A stretch of 64,000 bases of DNA from Clostridia bacterium (GCA_017466455.1 JAFTUD010000008.1:1-64000), one strand, 5' to 3'. Positions 18,840 through 27,672 are shown, numbered from the stretch's first letter. Notes: generated by a model not told the origin, from the sequence alone. Numbers and translations: made by a program.

Positions 18840-21008
18840 TCAGAGCTTCATCGTGAGCGCAATTCTCTTTTTATTGAGGTCAACGCTCTTGATTTTTACT
18901 GTAACGATGTCGCCAACGCTGAGCACATCGCTTGGGTGCTTTACATACTTATCGGATATTTCGGAAATGTGAACGAGTCCGTCCTGGTGAACTCCGATAT
19001 CAACGAATGCGCCGAAGTCAATTACATTTCTTACTGTACCTGTCATTTCCATACCCGGCTTCAGGTCCTCCATTCCGAGAACATCTGCTCTTAGAATAGG
19101 AAGCGGAAGCGAGTCACGAATGTCACGGCCGGGCTTTTCAAGCTCGCCGATTATATCCATAAGGGTTGGCTCACCGATGCCGAGCTCCTCAGCAAGCTTT
19201 TTAGTGCCGTATTTCGCGCATCTTTGGCGAAGGTCCTTAAGGTTGCTGTTTGCTACATCGTCCATTGTGTATTCAAATTTTGCAAGGAGTGCCTTTGCGG
19301 GGGCATATGATTCAGGGTGAACGCCTGTATTATCAAGGATTTCCTTAGAGTCCGGAACACGAAGGAAGCCTGCGCACTGTTGATATGCCTTATCACCGAG
19401 CTTCGGCACCTTAAGAAGTTGGGATCTCTTTGTAAATTCGCCCTCCTCGTCACGGTATTTTACGATATTCTTTGCAATACCGATATTTATACCCGAAACA
19501 TAGGAAAGGAGTGAGTATGATGCAGTGTTAAGGTCAACGCCTATCTTATTTACGCAGTCCTCAACGACTCCGCCGAGAGCCTCGTCAAGCCTTGCCTGCT
19601 TCATATCGTGCTGATATTGACCTACGCCGATTGACTTAGGGTCAATTTTAACAAGCTCTGCAAGTGGGTCCTGGAGTCTTCTCGCGATTGAGATTGCGGA
19701 TCTTTGGGTTACATCAAAGTCGGGGAACTCCTCTGTTCCGAGCTTAGATGCGGAGTAAACGGAAGCGCCTGCCTCGCTTACTACGATATATTTAACATTG
19801 GGGTTGCCCATGCCCTTAAGCACGCCCGCGATAAAGATTTCGCTTTCCTTAGATGCGGTTCCGTTACCGATTGCGACAACATCAACGCCGTATTTTTTAA
19901 TGAGTCTTTCAACCTTTTTGGTTGAGCCCTCAATGTCCTCTCTCGGCTTTGTTGGGTAGATAACATCCCAGTCAATATACTTACCTGTTTTATCTACTAC
20001 CGCAAGCTTACAGCCTGTTCTGTAGCCCGGGTCATAGCCGAGGACGGTTTTGCCCTTCAGCGGTGCGCCCATGAGAAGATTTTTAAGGTTTTCGGAGAAC
20101 AATTTAATTGCGCCCTCGCTTGCCTCATCAAAGATGGCAGTCCTTATTTCTCTTTCAACGCTTGGCGCGATAAGGCGGTCGTAGCTGTCAACGACTGCTG
20201 ATTGGATATAATCTCTTGCAGGGCTCTTTGCGTTTGTAAGAATTTCATCAAGAAGGTAGTTAAGAATGATTTCGCTTTCAATCTCGATGCTTACCTTTAG
20301 AAATTCCTCCTTTTCTCCGCGGTTTATTGCAAGGATACGGTGTCCCGGGATTTTCTTAACGCTCTCGCTATATTCGTAATATGACTCGTAAACGGAGTCC
20401 TCATCCTTTGCCTTTTTGGAAACAACCATACCGTGGTTGAAGGTGAGCGCCCTTATTGCCTTTCTATACTCGGCATTATCGGAAATGTCCTCGGCGATGA
20501 TATCCTTTGCTCCGTTAATTGCGTCCTCTACGCTCTTAACATGCATCTTTTTATCCTCATGTGAGGTGTTTATAAAGTCCTTTGCGACATCCTCAATGCT
20601 TGGCGAATACGATGCTCTTTGCTCCATAATAAGCTGAGCAAGCGGTTCAAGTCCTCTCTTTCTCGCAAGAGAGCCTCTTGTTTCTCTCTTTGGCTTGAAG
20701 GGGCGATAAATATCCTCTACCTCGGTAAGAATCTGAGCGTTTTGAAGCGCCTCCTCAATTTCGGGGGTTAGCTTACCCTGTGCCTCAATAAGCGCCTTTA
20801 CCTCTTCCTTTCTTTGCTCAAGGTTACGAAGGTATTTGAGTCTTTCATCAAGGTTACGGAGTGTTTCGTCATCAAGTGAGCCTGTTACCTCTTTTCTGTA
20901 TCTTGCGATAAAGGGGATTGTGTTTCCGTCGTCGATAAGTCCGACTGTTGCCTCAACCTGTGAGATTCTTAGCTTAAATTCCTTTGCGAGCTCGTTAATA
21001 ATGTTCAT
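18840..21008 (-). CDS. tex: Tex-family RNA-binding protein
   Basis: Transcription accessory factor, cytoplasmic, nucleic-acid binding. The 722 residues show the Tex N-terminal helical region (INELAKEFKLRISQVEATVG, then IPFIARYRKEVTGSLDDE), a YqgF/RuvC-like domain (GKTVLGYDPGYRTGCKLAVV), helix-hairpin-helix segments (YVSGINIGIAKNIVKYRDE) and a C-terminal S1 domain (about 648-720: GTVRNVIDFGAFVDIGVHQD, GLVHISEIS). Full length. It lies 64 bp behind the second PHP gene and is probably the last gene of that run; no U-tract terminator is visible after its stop. Confidence 0.96.
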   Translation of the reverse strand: MNIINELAKEFKLRISQVEATVGLIDDGNTIPFIARYRKEVTGSLDDETLRNLDERLKYLRNLEQRKEEVKALIEAQGKLTPEIEEALQNAQILTEVEDIYRPFKPKRETRGSLARKRGLEPLAQLIMEQRASYSPSIEDVAKDFINTSHEDKKMHVKSVEDAINGAKDIIAEDISDNAEYRKAIRALTFNHGMVVSKKAKDEDSVYESYYEYSESVKKIPGHRILAINRGEKEEFLKVSIEIESEIILNYLLDEILTNAKSPARDYIQSAVVDSYDRLIAPSVEREIRTAIFDEASEGAIKLFSENLKNLLMGAPLKGKTVLGYDPGYRTGCKLAVVDKTGKYIDWDVIYPTKPREDIEGSTKKVERLIKKYGVDVVAIGNGTASKESEIFIAGVLKGMGNPNVKYIVVSEAGASVYSASKLGTEEFPDFDVTQRSAISIARRLQDPLAELVKIDPKSIGVGQYQHDMKQARLDEALGGVVEDCVNKIGVDLNTASYSLLSYVSGINIGIAKNIVKYRDEEGEFTKRSQLLKVPKLGDKAYQQCAGFLRVPDSKEILDNTGVHPESYAPAKALLAKFEYTMDDVANSNLKDLRQRCAKYGTKKLAEELGIGEPTLMDIIGELEKPGRDIRDSLPLPILRADVLGMEDLKPGMEMTGTVRNVIDFGAFVDIGVHQDGLVHISEISDKYVKHPSDVLSVGDIVTVKIKSVDLNKKRIALTMKL

Positions 21009-21072
21009 TTTGTTGCATCCTTTACAGTAAAAATTTTGTTGTATAATTTTGTTGTATTTTTGATTTGTTTTA

Positions 21073-22128
21073 TTAGTTATTTTCGTAGTAATCCGCTACC
21101 ATATAGCAACGGGTGTGTGCGTTATTTCCGTATTTATCTCTTACGGTTATACGGAAGTATACATCGTTTTTATCAAGCGAAAATTCGGCATGGGTTATTT
21201 CCTCACCGCTTTCGCCCTCAACGATACGGTATGCTCTTGCGTAGCCATTTAAAAATACGGTTACGGCGGGTGAGCAATCTACCTTTATTATATTGTCCTC
21301 TACATAGAGAGAGTAAATCTGCGGTGGGTTGTCCTGTCCGCTTGTGCTGTAAACATGACCCTTTTCCATAGCCTCTATGATTTTATCGTATTCAAGGGCG
21401 GTTGCGCCTATCATGGTTGAGCCACCGAAGGAGTGCGCAAGGCTCCTGCCCCTGTTATGGTTATCATCGCCCATTGTCGGGAGAAGATCATACATTCCCG
21501 AGGCTACCATTTCGTCGTAGATATGAGGGCAATATTCCTTTCCTGTGATACGCTCGGTTGCGTAGTTGAGGATTTCAAGCGACCAGAGTCCCTTTAGGTT
21601 TAAGTACAGCTCCTTATCGTTGAGCGACCAAACGGGGTGGTTATACTGAACGAGGAAGCCTGCCTCGTTGCAGCGTCTTATTGTTTCGTTGATGTTTTCA
21701 ACGGTATATTCCCTTACGAAGCCGTCGCACTTGCCCGTGCCCTTATACCTTCCGTCACACGCCCAGAGTGTATCATCGTTAGCTGCGGGCTGGAAGGTGT
21801 TGTGCTGTTTTTTTGAGAAGATGTTCATATGAATTACTCTTCTTCTTTGCCAGCCGTTATTATTTGGGTCTGACGGGTGAGGGTGGTAGGTTGACTCCGC
21901 CTCGTTTACCGAATACTCCGAGCTTGTCAGAGCGAGAAAGCCTTCATCATTTAAGTCGGAGTGGTCAAGCAAAATTTCGTGGTCGGTATATGCCACAATT
22001 GAGTAGCCCTTAGCCTTATATGCCTCCTTTACCTCCTCGGGGGTTAATTGTCCGTCAGAGATTGTTGTATGGCAATGAAGGTTTGCCCTATACCAGCTTA
22101 CATTGTTTGGTAAAAGATATTTTTTCAT
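21073..22128 (-). CDS. PHP-domain metal-dependent hydrolase, paralogue 2
   Basis: The 351-residue protein has the PHP (polymerase and histidinol phosphatase) fold: NLHCHTTISDGQLTPEEV near the N-terminus (HxH plus acidic residue), then VAYTDHEILLDH, and later GDDNHN. These His/Asp residues bind two or three metals for phosphoester hydrolysis. It is clearly homologous along its whole length to the next gene upstream. ATG 22128 is preferred because GTG 22134 lies within the AGAGGTG RBS. The substrate is unknown; relatives are phosphoesterases acting on nucleotides or sugar phosphates. No signal peptide. Confidence 0.85.
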   Translation of the reverse strand: MKKYLLPNNVSWYRANLHCHTTISDGQLTPEEVKEAYKAKGYSIVAYTDHEILLDHSDLNDEGFLALTSSEYSVNEAESTYHPHPSDPNNNGWQRRRVIHMNIFSKKQHNTFQPAANDDTLWACDGRYKGTGKCDGFVREYTVENINETIRRCNEAGFLVQYNHPVWSLNDKELYLNLKGLWSLEILNYATERITGKEYCPHIYDEMVASGMYDLLPTMGDDNHNRGRSLAHSFGGSTMIGATALEYDKIIEAMEKGHVYSTSGQDNPPQIYSLYVEDNIIKVDCSPAVTVFLNGYARAYRIVEGESGEEITHAEFSLDKNDVYFRITVRDKYGNNAHTRCYMVADYYENN

Positions 22129-22137
22129 ACGCACCTC

Positions 22138-23181
22138 TTATTTTTCAAGATAATCCTTAACGAAGTAGGTGTGAGTGTGCGCGTTGTTTCCATACTCATC
22201 GCGAAGGCTGACACGGAAATACACATCGCCCTCTCGGAGTGGGAACTCCGCATGGGTAAGTGTTTCGCCCTCGGGTGCGGTGATATGACGGTCATTTCTA
22301 CCGTATCCGTTTATATTGATGTTTGTAACGGGGGTACAGTCGATTTTGATGATGTTATCCTCTACATAGAGGGAAAGGAATCTTGGCGGGTTATTTCTGC
22401 CCGATGCGCAGTAGATATGACCCTTTTCCATAGCCTCAATGATTTGGTCGTATTTCAGCTCCTTAGCGCCGATGAAGGTTGAACCGCCGAAGGACTCTCT
22501 ATCCCCTGCGTGGTTATGGTTATCATCGCCCATTGTGCAAACGAGGTTATACATTCCGTTTCTTATCATATCATCATAGATGTACGGGCAATACTCGCTA
22601 CCTGTTTCAAGCTCGGTTGCGTAGTTGAGGATTTCAAGCCCCCAAAGCCCCTCCATATTGATATAATCCTCTCTCTCGTTAAGTGACCAGTAGGGGTGGT
22701 TTAGCTGAACGAGAAAGCCTGCGTCGTTACAGCGCTTTATAATTTCGTTGATGTTCTCTTTTGTATACTCACGAATGAAGCCATCGCATTTTGTGTCGGG
22801 ATAGCGGTCCCTCAAAATCCAGTTCTGATTTATATCGGTTGCCGGCATAAAGGTATTGTGGGGGTCCTTCGAGAATATATTTAGGTGAACACACTTCTTG
22901 CGTTGCCAATCGCCCGTGTTTGCATCGAATATTTGCGGGAAGGTGGCGCTTGCTTGGTTTACAGCATACTCGGAGCTTGTGAGGGCGAGAAAGTCCTCAT
23001 CATTCAAATCGGAGTGGTCAAGCAAAACATCATGGTCGGTATATGCTACGATTGAGTAGCCATGATTTTTGTAAAGCTCCTTTACTTGCTCGGGAGTAAG
23101 CGCACCGTCAGAGTGCCTTGTATGACAGTGAAAATTGGCCCTATACCAGTTTACACCGTCGGGTAAAAGAAATTTTTTCAT
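22138..23181 (-). CDS. PHP-domain metal-dependent hydrolase, paralogue 1
   Basis: The 347-residue protein has the PHP motifs FHCHTRHSDG (His18, His20, His23, Asp25), VAYTDHDVLLDHSDLNDE and MGDDNHNHAG. It is about 60 percent identical by eye to paralogue 2 and ends 9 bp before it, so this is a tandem duplication. The C-terminal segment (VEDNIIKIDCTPVTNINING, then HAEFPLREGDVYFRVSLRDE) is a beta-rich domain shared by both. It follows rsuA by 9 bp, placing rsuA, the two PHP genes and probably tex in one transcript. Function beyond phosphoester hydrolysis is not known. Confidence 0.85.
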   Translation of the reverse strand: MKKFLLPDGVNWYRANFHCHTRHSDGALTPEQVKELYKNHGYSIVAYTDHDVLLDHSDLNDEDFLALTSSEYAVNQASATFPQIFDANTGDWQRKKCVHLNIFSKDPHNTFMPATDINQNWILRDRYPDTKCDGFIREYTKENINEIIKRCNDAGFLVQLNHPYWSLNEREDYINMEGLWGLEILNYATELETGSEYCPYIYDDMIRNGMYNLVCTMGDDNHNHAGDRESFGGSTFIGAKELKYDQIIEAMEKGHIYCASGRNNPPRFLSLYVEDNIIKIDCTPVTNININGYGRNDRHITAPEGETLTHAEFPLREGDVYFRVSLRDEYGNNAHTHTYFVKDYLEK

Positions 23182-23190
23182 TTTATTCTC

Positions 23191-23892
23191 CTATTTTCTT
23201 TGCAAAAGCAAATTTTCTTCCTCACTTGTCAGATAACGCCACTCTCCGCGCGCAAGCGTCGGGTCAAGAGCGACTCCTGCAAAGCTTATGCGCTCAAGGT
23301 AGGTTATCTTATTATCAACCGCCTCAAGCATGCGCTTGATTTGGTGATATTTCCCCTCGGTCAGGGTGATTTCGCCCTCGGTGTCAGAGGTCAGGGATAT
23401 TTCACACGGCTTTGTCACATATCCGCCGATATCTATGCCGTGTTCAAGCGCGGTGATGTCCTGCTCGGAAATTGGGCGCTTGGCTTTGAATTTATAAACC
23501 TTTTTTGCGTGATGCTTGGGTGAGAGCAATTTATGCGCGCTATCACCGTCGTTTGTCAAAATCACGAGTCCGAGTGTGTTTTTATCAAGCCTTCCGCAGG
23601 GGAAAAGATTTTTTCTCCTCTCGTTTTCGGGCAAGAGGTCAAGCACGGTTTTTTCCCGTTCATCATCGGTGGCGCTGACATAGCCCTCGGGCTTATTCAG
23701 CATTATGTAAGTGAATTTTTTATAGCTGATTACCTCACCGCAAAGGGTGATTACATCGGAATCGGGGCTTATATGAGTGTCGGCGCGCTTGACGGGTGTG
23801 CCGTTTACGAGGATTTTACCCTGCCTTGCAAGCCTTGAGCTTTCAGAACGGGAAGCAACTCCCATTTCGGACAAAAGCTTGTCTATGCGCAT
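23191..23892 (-). CDS. rsuA: 16S rRNA pseudouridine synthase RsuA family
   Basis: Converts uridine to pseudouridine in rRNA. ATG 23892 (MRIDKLLSEMGVASRSESSR) has AAGGGGGTGA upstream; a longer frame to 23934 lacks an RBS and runs into the promoter. The 233 residues have an S4 domain (1-60) and the catalytic motif with Asp in FPCGRLDKNTLGLVILTNDG. Length and motif favour RsuA (U516) over RluB, but the exact target is inferred. Confidence 0.88.
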   Translation of the reverse strand: MRIDKLLSEMGVASRSESSRLARQGKILVNGTPVKRADTHISPDSDVITLCGEVISYKKFTYIMLNKPEGYVSATDDEREKTVLDLLPENERRKNLFPCGRLDKNTLGLVILTNDGDSAHKLLSPKHHAKKVYKFKAKRPISEQDITALEHGIDIGGYVTKPCEISLTSDTEGEITLTEGKYHQIKRMLEAVDNKITYLERISFAGVALDPTLARGEWRYLTSEEENLLLQRK

Positions 23893-23924
23893 ACGCTCAC
23901 CCCCTTGATTTTTCACTAAATTAA

Positions 23925-23953
23925 AGTATACCACAAATTGAGCAGATTGTAAA
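23925..23953 (-). promoter_or_regulatory. promoter of the rsuA-PHP-PHP run
   Basis: TTTACA (23953-23948), 17-bp spacer, extended -10 TGGTATACT (TATACT 23930-23925). Confidence 0.75.
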
Positions 23954-24044
23954 TATAATTTTAAGTATTTTTAATATATTTCTATCAAATAAAAGGAAGG
24001 TTTTTGTTAAAACACGAAAATTATCGCTTTTTGTTAAAAATGTG

Positions 24045-24073
24045 TTGATTTTATTTTAGTTATGTGATAAAAT
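24045..24073 (+). promoter_or_regulatory. promoter of the NifU-like/GGGtGRT pair
   Basis: TTGATT (24045-24050), 17-bp spacer, extended -10 TGATAAAAT (24065-24073), followed by a strong AAAGGAGA RBS. Confidence 0.8.
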
Positions 24074-24109
24074 ATTTACGAAAAAATTTTATTCAAAGGA
24101 GATTTTCAT

Positions 24110-24802
24110 ATGATCTATTCACACGAAGTTGAAAGCATGTGTTGCGTAGCTAAGGGTCCTAACCACGGTCCTGCTCCTATTCCCGAAGAGGGCAAGTGGG
24201 TTCAAGCTAAGCAAATCACAGACATTTCAGGCTACACACACGGTATTGGCTGGTGCGCACCTCAGCAGGGCGCTTGCAAGCTCTCTCTCAATGTTAAGGA
24301 CGGCGTTATTGAGGAAGCTCTCGTTGAGACTATCGGTTGCTCCGGTATGACTCACTCCGCAGCTATGGCAGCGGAAATCCTCCCCGGCAAGACAATTCTT
24401 GAGGCCCTTAACACTGACCTTGTTTGCGACGCTATTAACACTGCTATGCGTGAGCTTTTCCTCCAAATCGTTTACGGAAGAACTCAAAGTGCATTCTCTG
24501 AGGGCGGTCTTGTTATCGGCGCAGGTATGGAAGACCTTGGTAAGGGCGCACGCTCAATGGTTGGTACTATGTACGGTACTAAGGCAAAGGGTGTTCGTTA
24601 CCTTGAAATGACTGAGGGCTACTGCACAAGAATGGCGCTTGACAAGGACAATCAGGTTATCGGTTATGAATTCGTTTCTCTCGGCAAGATGACTGACTTC
24701 ATTAAGAAGGGCATGGAGCCAAACGAGGCTTACGAAAAATCTAAGGGTACATATGGTAGATTTGCTGATGCTGACCACTATATCGACCCAAGAAAGCAAT
24801 AA
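24110..24802 (+). CDS. NifU/IscU-like iron-sulfur scaffold protein, GGGtGRT-associated type
   Basis: The 230-residue protein resembles the NifU N-terminal (IscU) fold: LVETIGCSGMTHSAAMAAEI followed by LPGKTILEAL aligns with the Cys-loop and GKT region of IscU. Other Cys lie at 11, 12, 49, 56, 106 and in EGYCTRM, more than a plain IscU has. It carries an N-terminal extension of about 40 residues and a C-terminal extension of about 80. Databases call this group an iron-sulfur cluster assembly scaffold; its true role is unproven. It is 14 bp upstream of the GGGtGRT gene, with a strong RBS. Codons are strongly biased (GCT, GGC, AAG), as expected of a highly expressed gene. Confidence 0.8.
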   Translation: MIYSHEVESMCCVAKGPNHGPAPIPEEGKWVQAKQITDISGYTHGIGWCAPQQGACKLSLNVKDGVIEEALVETIGCSGMTHSAAMAAEILPGKTILEALNTDLVCDAINTAMRELFLQIVYGRTQSAFSEGGLVIGAGMEDLGKGARSMVGTMYGTKAKGVRYLEMTEGYCTRMALDKDNQVIGYEFVSLGKMTDFIKKGMEPNEAYEKSKGTYGRFADADHYIDPRKQ

Positions 24803-24816
24803 GGGGGTAACGAATA

Positions 24817-25815
24817 ATGGCATTATTTGAAGGATATGAAAGAAGAATTGACCAAATCAATGCTACTCTTAAGGAATATGGCATTGCTTCTGTTGAGGAG
24901 TGCAAGGAAATTACTCTTGCTAAGGGAATTGACTGCGATAAGATCGTAAGAGAAACCCAGCCTATTTGCTTTGAAAACGCTATTTGGGCTTACACCGTTG
25001 GTGCTGCTATCGCTATTAAGAAGGGCTGCACAAAGGCTGCTGATGCGGCTGCGGCTATCGGTATTGGTCTTCAGGCCTTCTGTATCCCCGGCTCTGTTGC
25101 TGAGAACAGAAAGGTTGGTCTTGGACACGGTAACCTTGGTAAGATGCTTCTTTCCGAGGAGACTGAGTGCTTCTGCTTCCTCGCAGGTCACGAGTCCTTT
25201 GCGGCTGCTGAGGGTGCAATTAAGATTGCTCTTAACGCTAACAAGGTTAGAGTTAAGCCACTTCGCGTAATTCTTAACGGTCTTGGCAAGGATGCTGCTA
25301 TGATTATTTCAAGAATCAACGGCTTTACTTATGTTAAGACTGAGTTTGATCCTTACACTGAAGAGGTTAAGGTTCTTTCCGAGACTGCTTATTCAGACGG
25401 TCCTCGTGCAAAGGTTAAGTGCTACGGCTCTGACAGCGTTCCAGAGGGTGTTGCAATTATGCGTCTTGAAAATGTTGGTGTATCTATCACAGGTAACTCA
25501 ACCAACCCAACAAGATTCCAGCATCCTGTTGCAGGCACTTACAAGAAATGGTGTAACGAGAACGGTGTGAACTACTTCTCTGTTGCTTCAGGTGGTGGTA
25601 CAGGTCGTACACTTCACCCTGACAACATGGCTGCAGGTCCTGCTTCCTACGGTATGACTGATACTATGGGTAGAATGCACGGTGATGCACAGTTCGCTGG
25701 CTCTTCATCTGTTCCTGCTCATGTAGAAATGATGGGACTTATCGGCGCAGGTAACAACCCAATGGTTGGTATGACTGTTGCAGTTGCTGTTGCTGTTGAA
25801 GAGGCTTCAAAATAA
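24817..25815 (+). CDS. GGGtGRT protein
   Basis: The 332-residue protein carries the family's name motif GGGTGRT at 259-265 (FSVASGGGTGRTLHPDNMAA), followed by Gly/Met-rich conserved segments (GPASYGMTDTMGRMHGDAQF; MMGLIGAGNNPMVGMTVAVA). It has no signal peptide or clear membrane helix, so it is probably cytoplasmic. Pfam defines this family without a known function. It is nearly always next to the NifU-like gene, as here, so the two probably act together. Codon bias is extreme, as for its partner, which suggests abundance. No enzymatic activity is claimed. Confidence 0.88.
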   Translation: MALFEGYERRIDQINATLKEYGIASVEECKEITLAKGIDCDKIVRETQPICFENAIWAYTVGAAIAIKKGCTKAADAAAAIGIGLQAFCIPGSVAENRKVGLGHGNLGKMLLSEETECFCFLAGHESFAAAEGAIKIALNANKVRVKPLRVILNGLGKDAAMIISRINGFTYVKTEFDPYTEEVKVLSETAYSDGPRAKVKCYGSDSVPEGVAIMRLENVGVSITGNSTNPTRFQHPVAGTYKKWCNENGVNYFSVASGGGTGRTLHPDNMAAGPASYGMTDTMGRMHGDAQFAGSSSVPAHVEMMGLIGAGNNPMVGMTVAVAVAVEEASK

Positions 25816-25820
25816 GAACC

Positions 25821-25888
25821 TGACACGCTGTTTTAGCAAACAGGTTGCTACGCAATATGCAAAAATCAAATAGTATTTTTGCGTGTCA
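25821..25888. repeat. 68-bp element with terminal inverted repeats and flanking 5-bp direct repeats
   Basis: TGACACGC (25821-25828) and GCGTGTCA (25881-25888) are perfect terminal inverted repeats. GAACC occurs directly on both outer sides (25816-25820 and 25889-25893), like a target-site duplication. Inside are two smaller hairpins, CTGTTT/AAACAG and GCAAAAAT/ATTTTTGC. It starts 1 bp after the GGGtGRT stop codon and may be a tiny MITE-like insertion or a structured 3' UTR. Confidence 0.5.
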
Positions 25889-25931
25889 GAACCTTGTTAC
25901 TCGCTAAAGCTCGTAATAATTAAATAACAAG

Positions 25932-25964
25932 AAAAATGCTCTACTTTTCGTAGAGCATTTTTTG
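25932..25964. terminator. bidirectional terminator
   Basis: AAAATGCTCTAC / GTAGAGCATTTT stem with a TTTTC loop and T-tract; lies between the convergent GGGtGRT and SHOCT genes. Confidence 0.85.
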
Positions 25965-25967
25965 TAA

Positions 25968-26627
25968 TTATAAGTTGAGAAGTTGTTTTTTCTTCGCGTC
26001 AAATTCCTCTTGGGTGATAATTCCATCATCGCAAAGTTTTTTATAATGTAAAAGAAGTTCTATCTTTTCGTTTTCCATAGAAAGATTAGCATTATCCTCT
26101 TTCGTGTTTTGTTGCATTGTTTTATTTTTTCTCACAAAAATCATTGATGTTATACAGTATCCAACAAATAATATCATTCCAATTATTATTGGAACAAATG
26201 ACATTGTAGAAAAATAACTCTCTGAATAATTTTCCACTTCACAAAACAAGCGTTTGCAAACAATTCCTTCGGCAGTATATAAAAACATTGAGATAAAACC
26301 TAATGAAACAACTAAACGCTCCATGCGTTTGAGTTTATTGATTAAAAATCCATAAAGAACCAAGACACATGAAATAACTCCAATTATAAGTTGTATCCAA
26401 GATATGTTTTTGAGGAAATCGGCAACTATATCCAAATCGTTTCCTTCAAAAAAATGCGTATTGAATGACAGCCAAACAAATCCATTATCAGCATTAGGAT
26501 AAAACTCTTTTACAACACCATTTGAGGCATATAAAGCTGGAAATAATAGCATAATTATGCAAAGCATTGCAAATGCCATCAAAAATATGAATGGGAGAAG
26601 ATTTGACAACTGTATTTTTTTATTCAT
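25968..26627 (-). CDS. membrane protein with C-terminal SHOCT domain
   Basis: About four hydrophobic segments (starting at LLPFIFLMAFAMLCIIMLLF, then IQLIIGVISCVLVLYGFLI, LVVSLGFISMFLYTAEG and FVPIIIGMILFVGYCITSMI) precede a charged linker and a C-terminal SHOCT motif (LLHYKKLCDDGIITQEEFDA). SHOCT is a short oligomerisation/targeting motif. The start is uncertain: ATG 26627 (MNKKIQLSN) has AAGGAG at a longish 12-nt spacing, while ATG 26666 lacks an RBS. Function unknown. Gene AT content is higher than in the neighbours. Confidence 0.65.
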   Translation of the reverse strand: MNKKIQLSNLLPFIFLMAFAMLCIIMLLFPALYASNGVVKEFYPNADNGFVWLSFNTHFFEGNDLDIVADFLKNISWIQLIIGVISCVLVLYGFLINKLKRMERLVVSLGFISMFLYTAEGIVCKRLFCEVENYSESYFSTMSFVPIIIGMILFVGYCITSMIFVRKNKTMQQNTKEDNANLSMENEKIELLLHYKKLCDDGIITQEEFDAKKKQLLNL

Positions 26628-26727
26628 ATCTAAAGTGTTCTCCTTTGCGAAATAATACAACATCACCGTTTAAAACATTATACCACCTCAATTCTCACTT
26701 GTCAAGTTGCGTAATTATTTTTTTATT

Positions 26728-26756
26728 CTTGATATTTTAACTGTTTTGTGTTAAGA
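26728..26756 (+). promoter_or_regulatory. promoter of the metallo-hydrolase lipoprotein gene
   Basis: TTGATA (26728-26733), 17-bp spacer, extended -10 TGTTAAGAT (26748-26756), 33 bp before the start codon. Confidence 0.75.
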
Positions 26757-26789
26757 TATTATTAGTAAATTCAGTTTTGGGGTGAGGGA

Positions 26790-27644
26790 ATGAGGAAATT
26801 TTGGCTTATTATTTTTTGTGCTTTGATATGCTTTTCTATGCTTTCCTGCGGTGATGAGGAATCATCAAGTACTCCTGTGTCGTTTGAGAGCGAGGTTACT
26901 CCCTCCTGCTCTATTGACATACTGAAAATTGGCAAGGCGGACTGCATTGTGATTGACACGGGTGCGGGTCTTGTGATGATTGATTCGGGTGAGGACAACA
27001 ATGTTTCAAGCATTCGTGATTTTATGAGTGACAAGGGATATGACAGGATTGACACATTGATTTTGACGCACCCCGACAAGGACCACATTGGTGGGGCAAG
27101 TGAGATAATTTCCGCTTACGATGTAACGACGGTGATTGAGGGCGCTTATGCTCCGCTTACCGAGGAATACACGCGCTACCACGCGACAATGGACGAAAGA
27201 GAGATTACTCCTATTATTTTAAACGGTGCATACTCGTTTGAGGTTGGTGGGTGCTTATTTGAAATTGATGCGCCAAGAAATCAAAAATACGCTGAAAAGC
27301 AAAGCAACAATTCCTCGCTTGTGGTTTCGCTCACCTGTGGAACGAGGCGGTTTCTCTTTTGCGGTGATGCCATGGAGATACGCCTTAGCGAGCTAATTAC
27401 AGCGGAGCTTGGTGAGTATGATTTTATAAAGCTACCTTATCATGGAAATTATATTGAAAATTACCGTGAGCTTTTAGATATGGTGAAGCCGAAATACGGT
27501 GTGATTACCTGCTCGGACAAGAACCCTGCTGACAAAAAAACACTTGATTTACTTATAGAATACATGGTGCATGTATATCAAACTAAGAATGGAAGTGTTA
27601 GTGTGACATGTATTGACAATGAAATAAGCATAACGCAGGAATAA
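26790..27644 (+). CDS. metallo-beta-lactamase-fold lipoprotein (ComEC C-domain-like)
   Basis: The 284-residue protein has a lipoprotein signal (MRKFWLIIFCALICFSMLSC, lipid Cys near 20) followed by a metallo-beta-lactamase fold. The metal motif is LILTHPDKDHIGGASEI (HxxxDH) after MIDSGEDNN, with a later FCGDAMEIRL and LPYHGN. This is the pattern of the extracellular DNA-nuclease-like domain of ComEC, here without the ComEC channel. It is attached outside the membrane and is likely a hydrolase (phosphodiesterase is possible). Its promoter is strong, but no partner is in an operon with it. Confidence 0.8.
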   Translation: MRKFWLIIFCALICFSMLSCGDEESSSTPVSFESEVTPSCSIDILKIGKADCIVIDTGAGLVMIDSGEDNNVSSIRDFMSDKGYDRIDTLILTHPDKDHIGGASEIISAYDVTTVIEGAYAPLTEEYTRYHATMDEREITPIILNGAYSFEVGGCLFEIDAPRNQKYAEKQSNNSSLVVSLTCGTRRFLFCGDAMEIRLSELITAELGEYDFIKLPYHGNYIENYRELLDMVKPKYGVITCSDKNPADKKTLDLLIEYMVHVYQTKNGSVSVTCIDNEISITQE

Positions 27645-27672
27645 AAATCAACGGTCAATGACCGTTGATTTT
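27644..27672. terminator. bidirectional terminator overlapping the lipase stop codon
   Basis: AAAATCAACGGT / ACCGTTGATTTT with a 5-nt loop between convergent genes; its 3' arm lies inside the lipase coding end. Confidence 0.75.
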
